A DNA stretch of 64,000 nucleotides from a virus, in IMG/VR virus record IMGVR_UViG_3300018080_000139, positions 1 through 64,000 of that record; one strand, written 5' to 3'. This document shows, in pieces, positions 1 through 6,686 of this stretch. The translations under genes were made by a program, and so were the position numbers. The first letter of the stretch is position 1; every line of letters starts with the position of its first letter. The notes beneath the pieces were generated by a model. The model was not told where the DNA came from, did not search any database, and was given only the letters and a program-made list of their open reading frames with translations.

Positions 1-5
1 TAGAC

Positions 6-434
6 GTGGGAAAAGTCTATCGTCTCAAAGGCTGGGTGAAAAGCCAGGCCCGCTTTGGCTCCTCCCTCAGCGTCACTCTCGCCGTCGTGTCCAGGTGGAC
101 GGTCGAGGACTGGGAGTTCCTCGGCACGGACGAGGAGCGCGCGAGGCTTCACGCCAAGCGCGACACGGCCGACCGGAAGAAAAACCAGAGATACCTCGGG
201 GCCGTCGGAGACGAGATTTCCGGGGCCTTTGAAGTCCGAACGGTAAAGGAAGTCACCTCGAGGTTTGGAATTTCCAACCTCGTTGTAATTGAGAATGCAG
301 AAGGAAACCGGGCGAAATTCTTCACGACGCGCCCCGTGCGTGTCGGCCAGCCGGTCGTCGTCGCCGGAATTGTAAAGGAATGCGAGGAGTGGAACGGTTG
401 GAAATCGACACTCCTTCGAAAGGTCAAGTTTTAG
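6..434 (+). CDS. OB-fold-like C-terminal protein, cut by the left edge
   Basis: The 142 codons start at a GTG, but the frame is still open at the left edge, so this is probably the C-terminal part of a longer protein. About the last 75 residues (from GAVGDEISGAFEVRTV to the end) alternate short beta-strand stretches with glycines and end in a pattern like VGQPVVVAGIVKECEEWNGWKSTL. That resembles the OB-fold tail seen in uncharacterised phage and plasmid proteins, which suggests nucleic-acid binding. The middle (residues 35-62) is charged and helical. The stop codon TAG overlaps the first base of the tRNA-like element that follows. The function is unknown and the OB-fold call is by eye only. 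Confidence 0.55.
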   Translation: MGKVYRLKGWVKSQARFGSSLSVTLAVVSRWTVEDWEFLGTDEERARLHAKRDTADRKKNQRYLGAVGDEISGAFEVRTVKEVTSRFGISNLVVIENAEGNRAKFFTTRPVRVGQPVVVAGIVKECEEWNGWKSTLLRKVKF

Positions 435-499
435 CGGTGAGCGAAAGGGCTGGGGCGGCTTCGGCCGCCTATGAGCGGGTTCGATTCCCGCCACCGCTC
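433..499 (+). ncRNA. tRNA-like element without a usable anticodon
   Basis: A 7-bp acceptor-like stem pairs 433-439 (AGCGGTG) with 492-498 (CACCGCT). A canonical T-arm occupies 475-491 (GCGGG, loop TTCGATT, CCCGC). The anticodon position is instead a GGCGGC-TTCG-GCCGCC tetraloop hairpin, and the D-arm is tiny (AGC/GCT). The total is only 67 nt with no encoded CCA, so it is not a normal tRNA. It overlaps the stop codon of the upstream gene and is followed directly by seven T. It could be a decayed tRNA, a tRNA mimic, or a coincidence within a terminator. Confidence 0.4.
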
Positions 500-506
500 T
501 TTTTTT
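473..506 (+). terminator. Probable intrinsic terminator after the first gene
   Basis: GAGCGG (473-478) can pair with CCGCTC (494-499), immediately followed by T7 (500-506). This fold is exclusive of the T-arm fold of the tRNA-like element that shares these bases. It would end transcription of the OB-fold gene before the small membrane gene at 543. Confidence 0.55.
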
Positions 507-542
507 GTCAGGCAAACACGTTTTATGGAGGTGTAAAAAGCT

Positions 543-656
543 ATGTTGAACTTGATTTTCGCTTTGTTGTCGGTTATTGTGGTTTCCGTCGTCGTTGGGT
601 TTTCCGTCCTGGGGTTCTTGTTGATGGCCGACCGGCTGGAAAGGGGGCAAGCGTGA
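543..656 (+). CDS. Small single-pass membrane peptide
   Basis: This is a 37-codon ORF starting ATG TTG AAC, with a good ribosome binding site (GGAGGT, about 10 bases upstream). Nearly the whole protein from residue 2 to 28 is hydrophobic (LNLIFALLSVIVV...LGFLLM), one transmembrane helix. A short charged tail (ADRLERGQA) follows. Its stop TGA overlaps a GTG that could start the next small frame. No family is recognised; small one-TM proteins are common near phage lysis and regulatory genes, but nothing here proves such a role. Confidence 0.6.
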   Translation: MLNLIFALLSVIVVSVVVGFSVLGFLLMADRLERGQA

Positions 657-799
657 CGCCGAAAGAAATCGTGCAAGAGGCTGTCGACAGGATGGCGGCA
701 CCGGAGGAGTATTCCGGTTTTGTAAGGGGAAAATCATGGCAAAAAGAAATGTATGCGCGAAATCGCGGGAAGAACAGCGCTACGTCCGCGATGCGCTGA
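653..799 (+). CDS. Possible small ORF, 48 codons
   Basis: A GTG at 653 overlaps the preceding stop (GTGA) and follows AAAGGGGGC, a plausible ribosome binding site. The frame encodes a charged peptide (VTPKEIVQEAVDRMAAPEEYSG...) and ends at 799. It overlaps the following HTH gene by 64 nt in another frame, which is more than neighbouring genes do. It may therefore be a true coupled gene with a long overlap, or chance. Confidence 0.3.
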   Translation: MTPKEIVQEAVDRMAAPEEYSGFVRGKSWQKEMYARNRGKNSATSAMR

Positions 800-1701
800 A
801 AAAGAAGCTTGCGGAAGGGGAGACGGTCCGTGGCCTGGCCCGTGCCGCCGGCGTCGATCACGGCTCCCTCTCGAAAATTACGAATGGGAAGATAAGGCCT
901 TCGGACGACACGGTGGAGGCCCTCTATTCGTGTGGCGCGATCGCGCGGCCGACCGAATCCGACCTTGAGGCCTTTGCCCCCAAGAAGAAGTCCGCACCTC
1001 TCCCCTCTTGGGGTGGAGAAATCAAAACCACGGCCGAGGCCGGCCAGGACAAAGGATATTCGGATAGGACCATCCGGCGTATGGCGGCCGACGGCCGCCT
1101 GGACTACATCAGGGTCGGGCGGAGGATCATGATTGTTGTCAACGCTAAATATCGGACCCTCTCCCCCTCCGCTGGCCGGCGTGCGGATCTGGCCGAAGCC
1201 GAATGCGAGCGTCTCCGTCGGGACCTCGAAGAGGCCCGCGCGCGCATCGTTGAACTCGAAGCGTCGGCCATTGGCACACACGAATTCCTCTCGGCTGATG
1301 GGGACGACGAAGAGCCCCGTTGCGCTTGCGGCGCCGAGCTTGTGAACGCCGACGAGATTCGGGAGGGAGTCTGCACTACGTGCGCTTACCTTCACGCGCC
1401 GGCGCCGGCCTCGATCGACGTTTGCCGAGATTGCGGAGCCGATGGAGAAACCATCCTCGGCCAATGCCGGGACTGCTCCGACTTTTGGCCTGTTCGAAAT
1501 CCGGCCGGCGAGGAAATAACTGATTGGCTGGTGAAAAATCGCGACGAGGAGGACGGCTCCCGCCGTTTCCTGGATTGTCGAAACGGATCCCCGAGGCCCG
1601 GGCGCATCAAGTCCCCGCCGGCGGGGCTTTTTACCGAGTACGCCGAGGCCTGCGTGTACGTCCCTGACGACGTGCTAGACAGGCTGGAAGGGAGGTTGTA
1701 A
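736..1701 (+). CDS. HTH regulator with double zinc ribbon
   Basis: 321 residues. Residues about 12-75 form a Cro/CI-type helix-turn-helix (VRGLARAAGVDHGSLSKITNGKIRPSDDTVEAL). Residues about 95-132 look like a second, MerR/excisionase-like winged helix (TIRRMAADGRLDYIRVGRRIMI). A coiled coil covers about 148-180 (AEAECERLRRDLEEARARIVELEA). The C-terminal part has paired CxxC knuckles (CACG/CTTC near 197-216, CRDCG/CRDC near 229-247), consistent with zinc ribbons. The start at 736 follows AGGGGAAAATC. A DNA-binding transcriptional regulator is the likely role; the target is unknown. Confidence 0.7.
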   Translation: MAKRNVCAKSREEQRYVRDALKKKLAEGETVRGLARAAGVDHGSLSKITNGKIRPSDDTVEALYSCGAIARPTESDLEAFAPKKKSAPLPSWGGEIKTTAEAGQDKGYSDRTIRRMAADGRLDYIRVGRRIMIVVNAKYRTLSPSAGRRADLAEAECERLRRDLEEARARIVELEASAIGTHEFLSADGDDEEPRCACGAELVNADEIREGVCTTCAYLHAPAPASIDVCRDCGADGETILGQCRDCSDFWPVRNPAGEEITDWLVKNRDEEDGSRRFLDCRNGSPRPGRIKSPPAGLFTEYAEACVYVPDDVLDRLEGRL

Positions 1702-2303
1702 AAATGGCAAAACGAAAAAGAGTAGCTGGCTGGGCACTGGACACGGCCCTGCTTGTGGTCGGCCAGACGTCGGAGGAAACCATTGCGATTAAGCGGGAGC
1801 TGGTCCGTCTCGGACTTCAACTCTTCAGCTCGTTCGCGCGAGACTGCCACTATGACGTCCGCCGGGTAAATGCGAGTACCTGCTTTGAAGCTTCTGCGTC
1901 CGATATCTAAAATTTTTCCATCCGCCATTTCAGGGTGATATTTTACTCCGATTGCACGATGTATATGAGGATCGAACTGGTCTCCCACTCTCGTCTTTAT
2001 CTCCTCTACGCCAAGGATTTCAAGACTTTTTAGAACGGCCTCTATGATTGCATCCAACTCTTTTCGAGAAGCTATTTCGACTTCGTAGGCGCTATCGAGC
2101 ACCTCGATAAGGTTTCTCAGCCTTGTTATGATTTTGTCCTGCGACTCGCGGCCATAGACTCCTATCAATTCTGCAATCCGATTTTCTACCATCCGCAATC
2201 CTTCGCTTCTGTCGGAAATTTCTGCGACGAGTTGCCAAAAAATTTTTATCATTGACAGGAAGGTATCGTTTTGAGTATCACTGTCTTTAACATTTATAGA
2301 CAT
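1392..2303 (-). CDS. GrpE-like co-chaperone with an abnormal run-on C-terminus
   Basis: The start ATG at 2303 has an excellent ribosome binding site (GGGAAAGGAGG). Residues about 1-95 are helical/coiled. Residues about 96-155 match the GrpE beta-domain pattern: GVEEIKTRVGDQFDPHIHRAI...GKILDIGRRSFKAGTRIYPADVIVA. GrpE is the nucleotide-exchange factor of DnaK. A normal GrpE would end near position 1838. Here the frame has no stop and continues to 1392 through sequence that is plainly the antisense of the plus-strand regulator genes. The AT-rich composition differs from the neighbours, suggesting recent insertion with loss of the native stop. A 6-bp hairpin (2327-2346) sits in the leader upstream of the ribosome binding site. 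Confidence 0.55.
   Translation of the reverse strand: MSINVKDSDTQNDTFLSMIKIFWQLVAEISDRSEGLRMVENRIAELIGVYGRESQDKIITRLRNLIEVLDSAYEVEIASRKELDAIIEAVLKSLEILGVEEIKTRVGDQFDPHIHRAIGVKYHPEMADGKILDIGRRSFKAGTRIYPADVIVAVSRERAEELKSETDQLPLNRNGFLRRLADHKQGRVQCPASYSFSFCHFYNLPSSLSSTSSGTYTQASAYSVKSPAGGDLMRPGLGDPFRQSRKRREPSSSSRFFTSQSVISSPAGFRTGQKSEQSRHWPRMVSPSAPQSRQTSIEAGAGA
1704..1910 (+). CDS. Short protein possibly truncated at the AT-rich patch
   Basis: 68 codons start at ATG 1704 behind GGGAGGTTGTAAAA, two bases after the upstream stop. The first about 55 residues (MAKRKRVAGWALDTALLVV...LGLQLFSSFARDCHYDVRRV) read like a real protein. The last residues lie at the change to AT-rich sequence near 1880, where the antisense GrpE-like frame takes over. 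It may be the 5' remnant of a longer gene interrupted there. No family is recognised. Confidence 0.45.
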   Translation: MAKRKRVAGWALDTALLVVGQTSEETIAIKRELVRLGLQLFSSFARDCHYDVRRVNASTCFEASASDI

Positions 2304-2418
2304 TTTATGATCCTCCTTTCCCTTATAGTTTACAAAAAAATAAACTGAATTAATAGGGAAAAAGAGGATTTTTTTTTGCCCCTCCAAATTTTTGGTTTGT
2401 CGATATCAATTGCTATTG

Positions 2419-2454
2419 AGCCCGATTTCCGCGAATTCATGAATAATTCGGGCT
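2419..2454 (-). other. Inverted repeat at the end of the 95-residue gene
   Basis: AGCCCGA (2419-2425) pairs with TCGGGCT (2448-2454) around an AT-rich loop containing GAATTC and GAATAATTC. It overlaps the stop of the minus-strand gene at 2453. No T-tract follows on that strand, so it is at best a weak terminator. Confidence 0.35.
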
Positions 2455-2740
2455 AGAAGTCAACAAGTCCTTTGTCAACGGCGAATGAGATTATATCGCG
2501 CCAAGTGAGCTTGTAGGCTCGGTTGCTTTTGGTATGCAAGACCAAAGGCTCGCCCGACATAGTGTTCGTGAGCACCACCTCATGCAAAATAGCCGGGCCC
2601 CCGTCAGCAGCGTCTTCGTGGAAAGTGGCGAACGTCGGGTTTTCCATGCAGGGGAGCTTTTTCTTGTTCATGTTTTCGAGTATCTCCCCCGGCGCGCCGA
2701 TCTTCAGTATCCTTTTCCGTATCCAAGCAGTAAACTTCAT
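2453..2740 (-). CDS. Hypothetical protein, 95 residues
   Basis: A charged soluble protein (MKFTAWIRKRILKIGAPGE...SFAVDKGLVDF) with no recognised motif. The start at 2740 has only a weak purine stretch upstream. It lies between the AT-rich GrpE-like patch and the IS200/IS605 relic, whose left hairpin begins about 20 bases upstream, so its own promoter region may have been replaced by the element. Confidence 0.5.
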   Translation of the reverse strand: MKFTAWIRKRILKIGAPGEILENMNKKKLPCMENPTFATFHEDAADGGPAILHEVVLTNTMSGEPLVLHTKSNRAYKLTWRDIISFAVDKGLVDF

Positions 2741-2922
2741 AGAATTTCTCTGCGCCGGAAACCCCCGACTTCAGTCGGGGGAGGAAGCGCAGCCTCCTCT
2801 ATACAGTTTGTTCGACCCGGCGAAGCTGGGTCGCAGTAGACTGAACCGGCAGTCACTATTTGCCCCCTCAGACAAAAAAGCAGCCTCTTGACAATTCGGT
2901 CAAAAATATTTACCATGTGGGT

Positions 2923-2985
2923 ATGATAGAAATCAAAAGAAATCGGAATTGTGTGTATCAAATAGCATACCATGTGATATGGGGC
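2923..2985 (+). pseudogene. TnpA (Y1 transposase) N-terminal fragment
   Basis: An ATG at 2923 begins a peptide MIEIKRNRNCVYQIAYHVIW, matching the opening of IS200-type transposases (R-x-x-C/A-VY-x-x-x-YH-hydrophobic-VW, normally followed by PKYRR). After the tryptophan the match stops at a deletion joint and the frame closes soon after. The catalytic HUH and tyrosine regions are absent, so it is inactive. Confidence 0.6.
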
Positions 2986-3118
2986 TGGAGAAGCACCCCA
3001 GGGTACGAACTTTGGCTCTCCACACCAACGTAGCCTGTCAGTCTTGCGACCACGGCTCAAGCCTGGTCAACGTGAGGCTTGCAGTTTCCTACAAGCCTGC
3101 CACTTCAGTGGCGGGTAG
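2981..3118 (+). pseudogene. TnpB C-terminal tail and probable omega-RNA end
   Basis: The frame GAGEAPQGTNFGSPHQRSLSV...FLQACHFSGG ends at TAG 3116-3118 inside the right-end hairpin. This fits the disordered C-terminal tails of IS605-type TnpB proteins, whose DNA also encodes the 3' guide (omega/reRNA) RNA. No RuvC or zinc-finger part of TnpB remains. Whether a guide RNA is still made is unknown. Confidence 0.5.
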
Positions 3119-3280
3119 TTGACGTATACAAATTTTCCACACGTCAATCTCGACAAGCCATAGCCAAACCCCCAAACGCAAAGCCGGATGCATGGCCGCG
3201 GGGCGCCCCGCTCTCGTCCTCCCGTCACCGGAAATGGGATTCCTACTGTCTAACCGTAGAGCAAGCGGCCAGGGGAAATC

Positions 3281-3682
3281 TTACCCGCGAAGGCCAGACC
3301 TCTCCATCCGACGAAGCCTCGTGTAATAGTCGGGGAGTTCTGCCAGGTGATCGAGAGCGATTTTTTTGGCAAGCATGGGGTCGTCCGTGTGTTCCTTTTC
3401 GACTTCGACGCCGGCCTTGAGTTCTTCGAGGTCCGCGTCCTCTTCGGAAAACCCCCCCTTTACTGACTTCCCGTCCACCAAAAGCAGATTGGCGTACCTC
3501 GTCGCCAGCACGTAAGCGGCCGCTTCGGCCTCGTGGACGTCCAGTCCCCCTCCCTCGGCCCAGGCGTGAAAGTCCCGATCTTCGGGGTCGGGGTGCTCTG
3601 CGAGAAATCGGGCCACGTCGGTTATGATTTCATCCAGCTCGTCGGGCGACATTGCCCTTTCCAAGTCTTCTCTCACTCCCAT
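3281..3682 (-). CDS. DUF5661-like phage protein
   Basis: 133 residues with ribosome binding site TAGGAGAAAG. The C-terminal half has the pattern GVEVEKEHTDDPMLAKKIALDHLAELPDYYTRLRRM, recalling the DUF5661 signature (HT-x-D-P-x-x-AKKIA-x-DHL-x-E-x-x-x-YYT-x-L). That domain occurs in phage proteins near or fused to structural genes; its function is unknown. The N-terminal half is acidic and helical. It is the most downstream recognisable gene of the leftward operon before the IS relic. Confidence 0.6.
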   Translation of the reverse strand: MGVREDLERAMSPDELDEIITDVARFLAEHPDPEDRDFHAWAEGGGLDVHEAEAAAYVLATRYANLLLVDGKSVKGGFSEEDADLEELKAGVEVEKEHTDDPMLAKKIALDHLAELPDYYTRLRRMERSGLRG

Positions 3683-3836
3683 AATTTCTTTCTCCTAAAA
3701 CAAAATCACCTCGTAAAGAGACGTCGAAACCGGCGAACGAAACGTCGGAATCTCCCCCTCCAGCTTCGATTCTTCCGCCAATAGCGATTCGCCCCAAAAA
3801 AAATCTCATTTACCGTAGCACGGGTGAGAGAAAGTT
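3683..3836. other. Intergenic gap with no clear gene
   Basis: The 154 bases contain the ribosome binding site of the gene ending at 3281. They also hold the start of a 59-codon minus-strand frame (from 3809, MRFFLGRIAIGGR...) that has a poor ribosome binding site and overlaps the next gene. I see no convincing gene or terminator. Confidence 0.4.
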
Positions 3837-4046
3837 TTATTGCTCCCTGTTGATGATTGCCTGCTTACACACTAAATACAGACAGCGTGGGCACAAGCAC
3901 AGAATCGGCCCGGGCAGGTAGGTCTGAAAGAAAATCCTGCTACAGCCTTCGCACTGGTGAAGGTAGTTCGGCAGATTCCGCCGAGCCACTTCCGAAGACG
4001 GGGATCTTTCGTCTGCACCTGACAGCAGGTTTGTTACAGCGTCCAC
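3837..4046 (-). CDS. Small zinc-ribbon protein
   Basis: 69 codons from a GTG at 4046. TAAGGAGG, which contains the stop of the upstream gene, lies 9 bases ahead and implies translational coupling. The cysteine pattern CEGCSRIFFQTYLPGPILCLCPRC looks like a zinc ribbon. Small zinc-ribbon proteins recur across this early operon. The function is unknown. Confidence 0.55.
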   Translation of the reverse strand: MDAVTNLLSGADERSPSSEVARRNLPNYLHQCEGCSRIFFQTYLPGPILCLCPRCLYLVCKQAIINREQ

Positions 4047-4060
4047 AGTGTGTAGCCTCC

Positions 4061-4756
4061 TTAGTCTTCCAGACCTACCCAGTCAGGATGCTCCATGTCC
4101 ACTGTGTGTTCTCCTCTCGTATGATGCTTGCATTTCTTGTTGCTGCAGTACCACCAGTAATCCATATACGGGAACTCCTGCGCGTCGGGCTGCGTCACCA
4201 CGACATTGTACCCGCACTGTTTGCATGTCCCCGCAAACCAACTCGACGGGACTCTCTTCGCCGTCGCCGGAGGAAACGCCCGGCTTCCGCCTGTCGGGGG
4301 AATCATGTGGTCACTGGCGTATCGGACCGGCTCTTCACCCGTCCAGCTTTCGTATCGGCTACAGTAATCGACGCGATAGCCAGAGGGCGGATAGCCGAAA
4401 AGCTGGCATGGAAATTTCACCCAGGCGTCGCTGTCCGCGTCCCTATGCTCCACGCGTCCGGATAACCTGCAAGTGATGCAGCGGGCAAGTTTCTTTCCAT
4501 CCACGTATTCGACTTTGCCACATGGCTCCCCCACACTGGGACCCTTGAGGACGTCGGAGAGTTCTCCTGTCGTTTCCTCGCTTTCGCCCCCGGACAGATT
4601 ATCCAAAGGCAGAGTGTGACTTTTACCGGGTTTTGCACATTCGCCGCAGAGGAACAGCGCGTGGACTTCCTCCCCCAGGCTTCCCCACGCGGTGTCTGTT
4701 GTCAGATTCCTCAGTAAAACCCCACAACTACTACATCGAATTTCGTTTCCTCCCAT
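4061..4756 (-). CDS. Multi-zinc-ribbon protein, 231 residues
   Basis: At least three Cys-pair groups are visible: CSSCG/CGEC (about residues 8-40), CITC with a nearby second pair in the centre, and CKQCG/CSNKKC (about 180-210). The remainder is hydrophilic. Repeated treble-clef or ribbon motifs suggest a nucleic-acid or protein-binding scaffold. It is followed by the coupled zinc-ribbon gene at 4046. No family name can be given. Confidence 0.6.
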   Translation of the reverse strand: MGGNEIRCSSCGVLLRNLTTDTAWGSLGEEVHALFLCGECAKPGKSHTLPLDNLSGGESEETTGELSDVLKGPSVGEPCGKVEYVDGKKLARCITCRLSGRVEHRDADSDAWVKFPCQLFGYPPSGYRVDYCSRYESWTGEEPVRYASDHMIPPTGGSRAFPPATAKRVPSSWFAGTCKQCGYNVVVTQPDAQEFPYMDYWWYCSNKKCKHHTRGEHTVDMEHPDWVGLED

Positions 4757-4757
4757 C

Positions 4758-4970
4758 CTACCTATTTCCTTTCATGCGCAAAAGAATATGGTGCGCGTAA
4801 TGCAACGACGTACATGGGGGCGTGGACATCGCAGCTTCTTTCCTGACCTCGTTGGCATAGAACCCCAAAAGCTCTTCATCGGTGACTGTGACAGGAAACG
4901 TCTCCTCCTTTACAGGAGGGGGCGAATTTTCGCATGTGTGTGCGGACACCGTGATCTTCTTCATTTCCAT
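4758..4970 (-). CDS. Hypothetical protein, 70 residues
   Basis: The start ATG at 4970 follows AAAGGAGACGACGG; a second ATG two codons in (4964) is equally possible and would overlap the stop of the upstream 15-codon frame. The protein (MEMKKITVSAHTCENSPPP...HHILLRMKGNR) has no recognised domain. Its 19-nt translation leader is essentially the same as that of the gene starting at 6094. Confidence 0.5.
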   Translation of the reverse strand: MEMKKITVSAHTCENSPPPVKEETFPVTVTDEELLGFYANEVRKEAAMSTPPCTSLHYAHHILLRMKGNR

Positions 4971-5008
4971 CCGTCGTCTCCTTTCGGGTAATAACTACTC
5001 CAGTCCAT
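4961..5008 (-). CDS. Possible 15-residue leader peptide
   Basis: ATG at 5008 has a good ribosome binding site (GTAGGAG, 6 bases away) and encodes MDWSSYYPKGDDGWK. Its stop overlaps the second ATG of the next gene (ATGA), and that gene's ribosome binding site lies inside this frame. The arrangement suggests translational coupling rather than a functional peptide. Confidence 0.35.
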   Translation of the reverse strand: MDWSSYYPKGDDGWK

Positions 5009-5051
5009 GATAACTCCTACAACACAAACGCCCTGTTTACCTCAAAAACTG

Positions 5052-5405
5052 CTAACCCTCCGCAACTCTCTTCCACTCTGCCCAGGGCAAGTACTCGAAC
5101 TCCGCCTTCACGCGAGGAAAAAGCGTGGCTATCTTCGCCATAAGCGTTGCCACGGCGTCTCCACATTGCCCCTCTCCCCATGACACAGCGACATTTGCCA
5201 CGAGCGCTCGGGCGTCCAGAGGAGTCATGCTTACGTATTCCAACAAATCCTCGTTCCTCGATGGCCGAACGTCCAGGATCGTGCAGCCGGAGATAAGCTT
5301 TTTTTCCTGGTAAGCCTCGATGATTTCGTGCGTGTCCGACGGCTTAACCACCTGCAAAAGGAGGGTGACGAACGCATATTTTGGGTAATAGCGGCCTATT
5401 TCCAT
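5052..5405 (-). CDS. Hypothetical protein, 117 residues
   Basis: Starts ATG GAA ATA with CAAGGAGAACAT upstream. The sequence is a mix of helices and strands (YAFVTLLLQVVKPSDTHEIIEAYQEKKLISGCTILDV...), soluble and without signal peptide. No family is recognised. It is part of the leftward operon; about 54 bases separate it from the upstream gene. Confidence 0.55.
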   Translation of the reverse strand: MEIGRYYPKYAFVTLLLQVVKPSDTHEIIEAYQEKKLISGCTILDVRPSRNEDLLEYVSMTPLDARALVANVAVSWGEGQCGDAVATLMAKIATLFPRVKAEFEYLPWAEWKRVAEG

Positions 5406-5459
5406 ATGTTCTCCTTGAAATACCCCTCGTAGTGAAAAGGCTGATCGGGAAGCAAGTCA

Positions 5460-5819
5460 TTATGCCCTCTCCCCCACAATATCCGTGATGGATACGCTAA
5501 GTTGCACCTCGTCGCCGTCCATGCCCGCCACCGAGATGGTGACGGTGCCCGTGCCTTTTTCCGGCAGCCCGCTCCCCTCACCTCCCACCGACTCCAGCAT
5601 GCCGCGGCAGAGGTGGAGCGGGGTTTTCGGCAGCACCAAGGGATGCCCCACCGAAAACCCGTCCGTCATTTCCTTTGTCGCCTTCACCCTCACCTCCTCT
5701 ATTGCCTGTTCCAGCTCGGGGATGAGGCGGCGCACAACGGGCAGGTCGTACTGTCTGCCAGCATGCCAGGCCTCCAATTCCTGCTTTGCGCTACGGATGA
5801 CCTCTTTCTCCTCTGTCAT
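5460..5819 (-). CDS. Hypothetical protein, 119 residues
   Basis: I chose ATG 5819 (MTEEKEVIRSAKQELEAW) because GGAGGAGGTACC lies just before it; an upstream in-frame start would run into glycine-rich junk. The N-terminal half is helical. The C-terminal half (GTVTISVAGMDGDEVQLSVSITDIVG) is beta-rich. No family is recognised. Confidence 0.55.
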   Translation of the reverse strand: MTEEKEVIRSAKQELEAWHAGRQYDLPVVRRLIPELEQAIEEVRVKATKEMTDGFSVGHPLVLPKTPLHLCRGMLESVGGEGSGLPEKGTGTVTISVAGMDGDEVQLSVSITDIVGERA

Positions 5820-5872
5820 GGTACCTCCTCCACCCGCCCGTCCAGGCGGAACACGAGACACCTGTTAATTCC

Positions 5873-6094
5873 CTACATGTTAATTCCCTGCTCCTTCTCG
5901 ATAGAGAGGTGTATTTTCTGGACGGCTCCATTCTCTACCGAAAGGGTGATCTGCCCCTCCTCTATGCCCAACGTCCTACACATTGCTGCAAGGTAAACGT
6001 GCCATGTCTCCGAAACCCGAATATCCTCACGAGTCTGCAAAATCTCTTCTTTCCCGACGACGCGAACCTGCACCACGGGGATAATCTCGTCCAT
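5873..6094 (-). CDS. Hypothetical protein, 73 residues
   Basis: Start ATG 6094 (MDEIIPVVQVRVVGKEEIL) is preceded by AAAGGAGACGACGG, the same leader as the gene starting at 4970. The protein is beta-rich (GQITLSVENGAVQKIHLSIEKEQ). A longer in-frame extension upstream lacks a ribosome binding site and looks non-coding. Confidence 0.5.
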   Translation of the reverse strand: MDEIIPVVQVRVVGKEEILQTREDIRVSETWHVYLAAMCRTLGIEEGQITLSVENGAVQKIHLSIEKEQGINM

Positions 6095-6266
6095 CCGTCG
6101 TCTCCTTTCTCTAAAATTAAGTCTACCTCCACACGACTTCCTCCAGTTTTCCCCCCTCTCCCACCAGGAAAATAACTCCCAGGCACACTGGGCGGGCATG
6201 GCTAAAATTCGCTCGTCCCTCAATAAGAGGGCTGCCGCAGTAGGGGCGGCACGGAGGCGCGGCGGT

Positions 6267-6371
6267 TTATAGCCCAAAAAGGCTACAAAGCACCATAACA
6301 CCGTAAAAAATAAGACCTAAAGCTACTACGACAAATGCCGCCGTGCAATCGCTTCCCCCGTCTTCGCTCAT
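6267..6371 (-). CDS. Small membrane peptide, 34 residues
   Basis: The ATG at 6371 has a strong ribosome binding site (AAAGGAG, 7 bases away). The peptide has a short acidic N-terminus (MSEDGGSDCT) and then one transmembrane helix (AAFVVVALGLIFYGVMVLCSLFGL). It fits neatly between the genes at 6374 and 6094 in the same direction. Function is unknown. Confidence 0.6.
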   Translation of the reverse strand: MSEDGGSDCTAAFVVVALGLIFYGVMVLCSLFGL

Positions 6372-6373
6372 CG

Positions 6374-6685
6374 CTATGCTCCTTTCCACCAATAGGGGTC
6401 CCGAAGAAGTTTACCGCACTCACAATCCCCATCCCCCCAGACCTGCCGGCGGGCGCAGTGTTCCGTATGCCCCTCCGAAACCAGAAGACCTATTCTTACT
6501 TGCTCTTCGTCCTCATCGGGGGAGGACGGAATGTCAATAGAGCTAGAGCAGGCAGGGCATATGGGGCCGTCCGGCGTAATCCGAACATCGTACAGCAACC
6601 CGGACCAACCGCAAATCCCACAGGACGCTATCTCTTCGGTCATCTCTCCTTCTCCTTTAACATGCTTGGAAACAATTGTTTTCAT
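6374..6685 (-). CDS. Zinc-ribbon protein
   Basis: Two starts are credible: ATG 6685, just after the upstream stop (TAGGATG), and ATG 6643 behind GGAGAAGGAG, the stronger site. The core has CGICGW...CPAC (a zinc ribbon), and the C-terminus has CARRQVWGDGDCECG, another Cys cluster. It is about 90-104 residues long depending on start. Function is unknown. Confidence 0.55.
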   Translation of the reverse strand: MKTIVSKHVKGEGEMTEEIASCGICGWSGLLYDVRITPDGPICPACSSSIDIPSSPDEDEEQVRIGLLVSEGHTEHCARRQVWGDGDCECGKLLRDPYWWKGA

Positions 6686-6686
6686 C

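Larger units (their letters stand above)
2755..3122 (+). mobile_element. Internally deleted IS200/IS605-family element
   Basis: At the left is a perfect 9-bp hairpin (2762-2781, CCCCCGACT-TC-AGTCGGGGG). At the right is the hairpin 3096-3115 with core GCCACT-TC-AGTGGC. Both have the CACTTCAGTG/GACTTCAGTC look of IS200/IS605 subterminal palindromes. Between them is a TnpA-like N-terminal stub that passes directly into a TnpB-like C-terminal tail, so the middle of the element is gone. A further stem (GACCCGGCGAAGCTGGGTC) lies near 2813. The element cannot code for its own movement but keeps hairpin ends that a trans-acting TnpA might use. Confidence 0.65.

Noticed and set aside
2888-2927. TTGACA followed by TATGAT within the IS relic as a promoter
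   Set aside because: The hexamers are 28 bases apart, far from the 16-18 needed.
6198-6272. 24-codon basic plus-strand ORF (MAKIRSSLNKRAAAV...)
   Set aside because: No ribosome binding site, wrong strand for the operon, and it lies over the small membrane gene and its leader.
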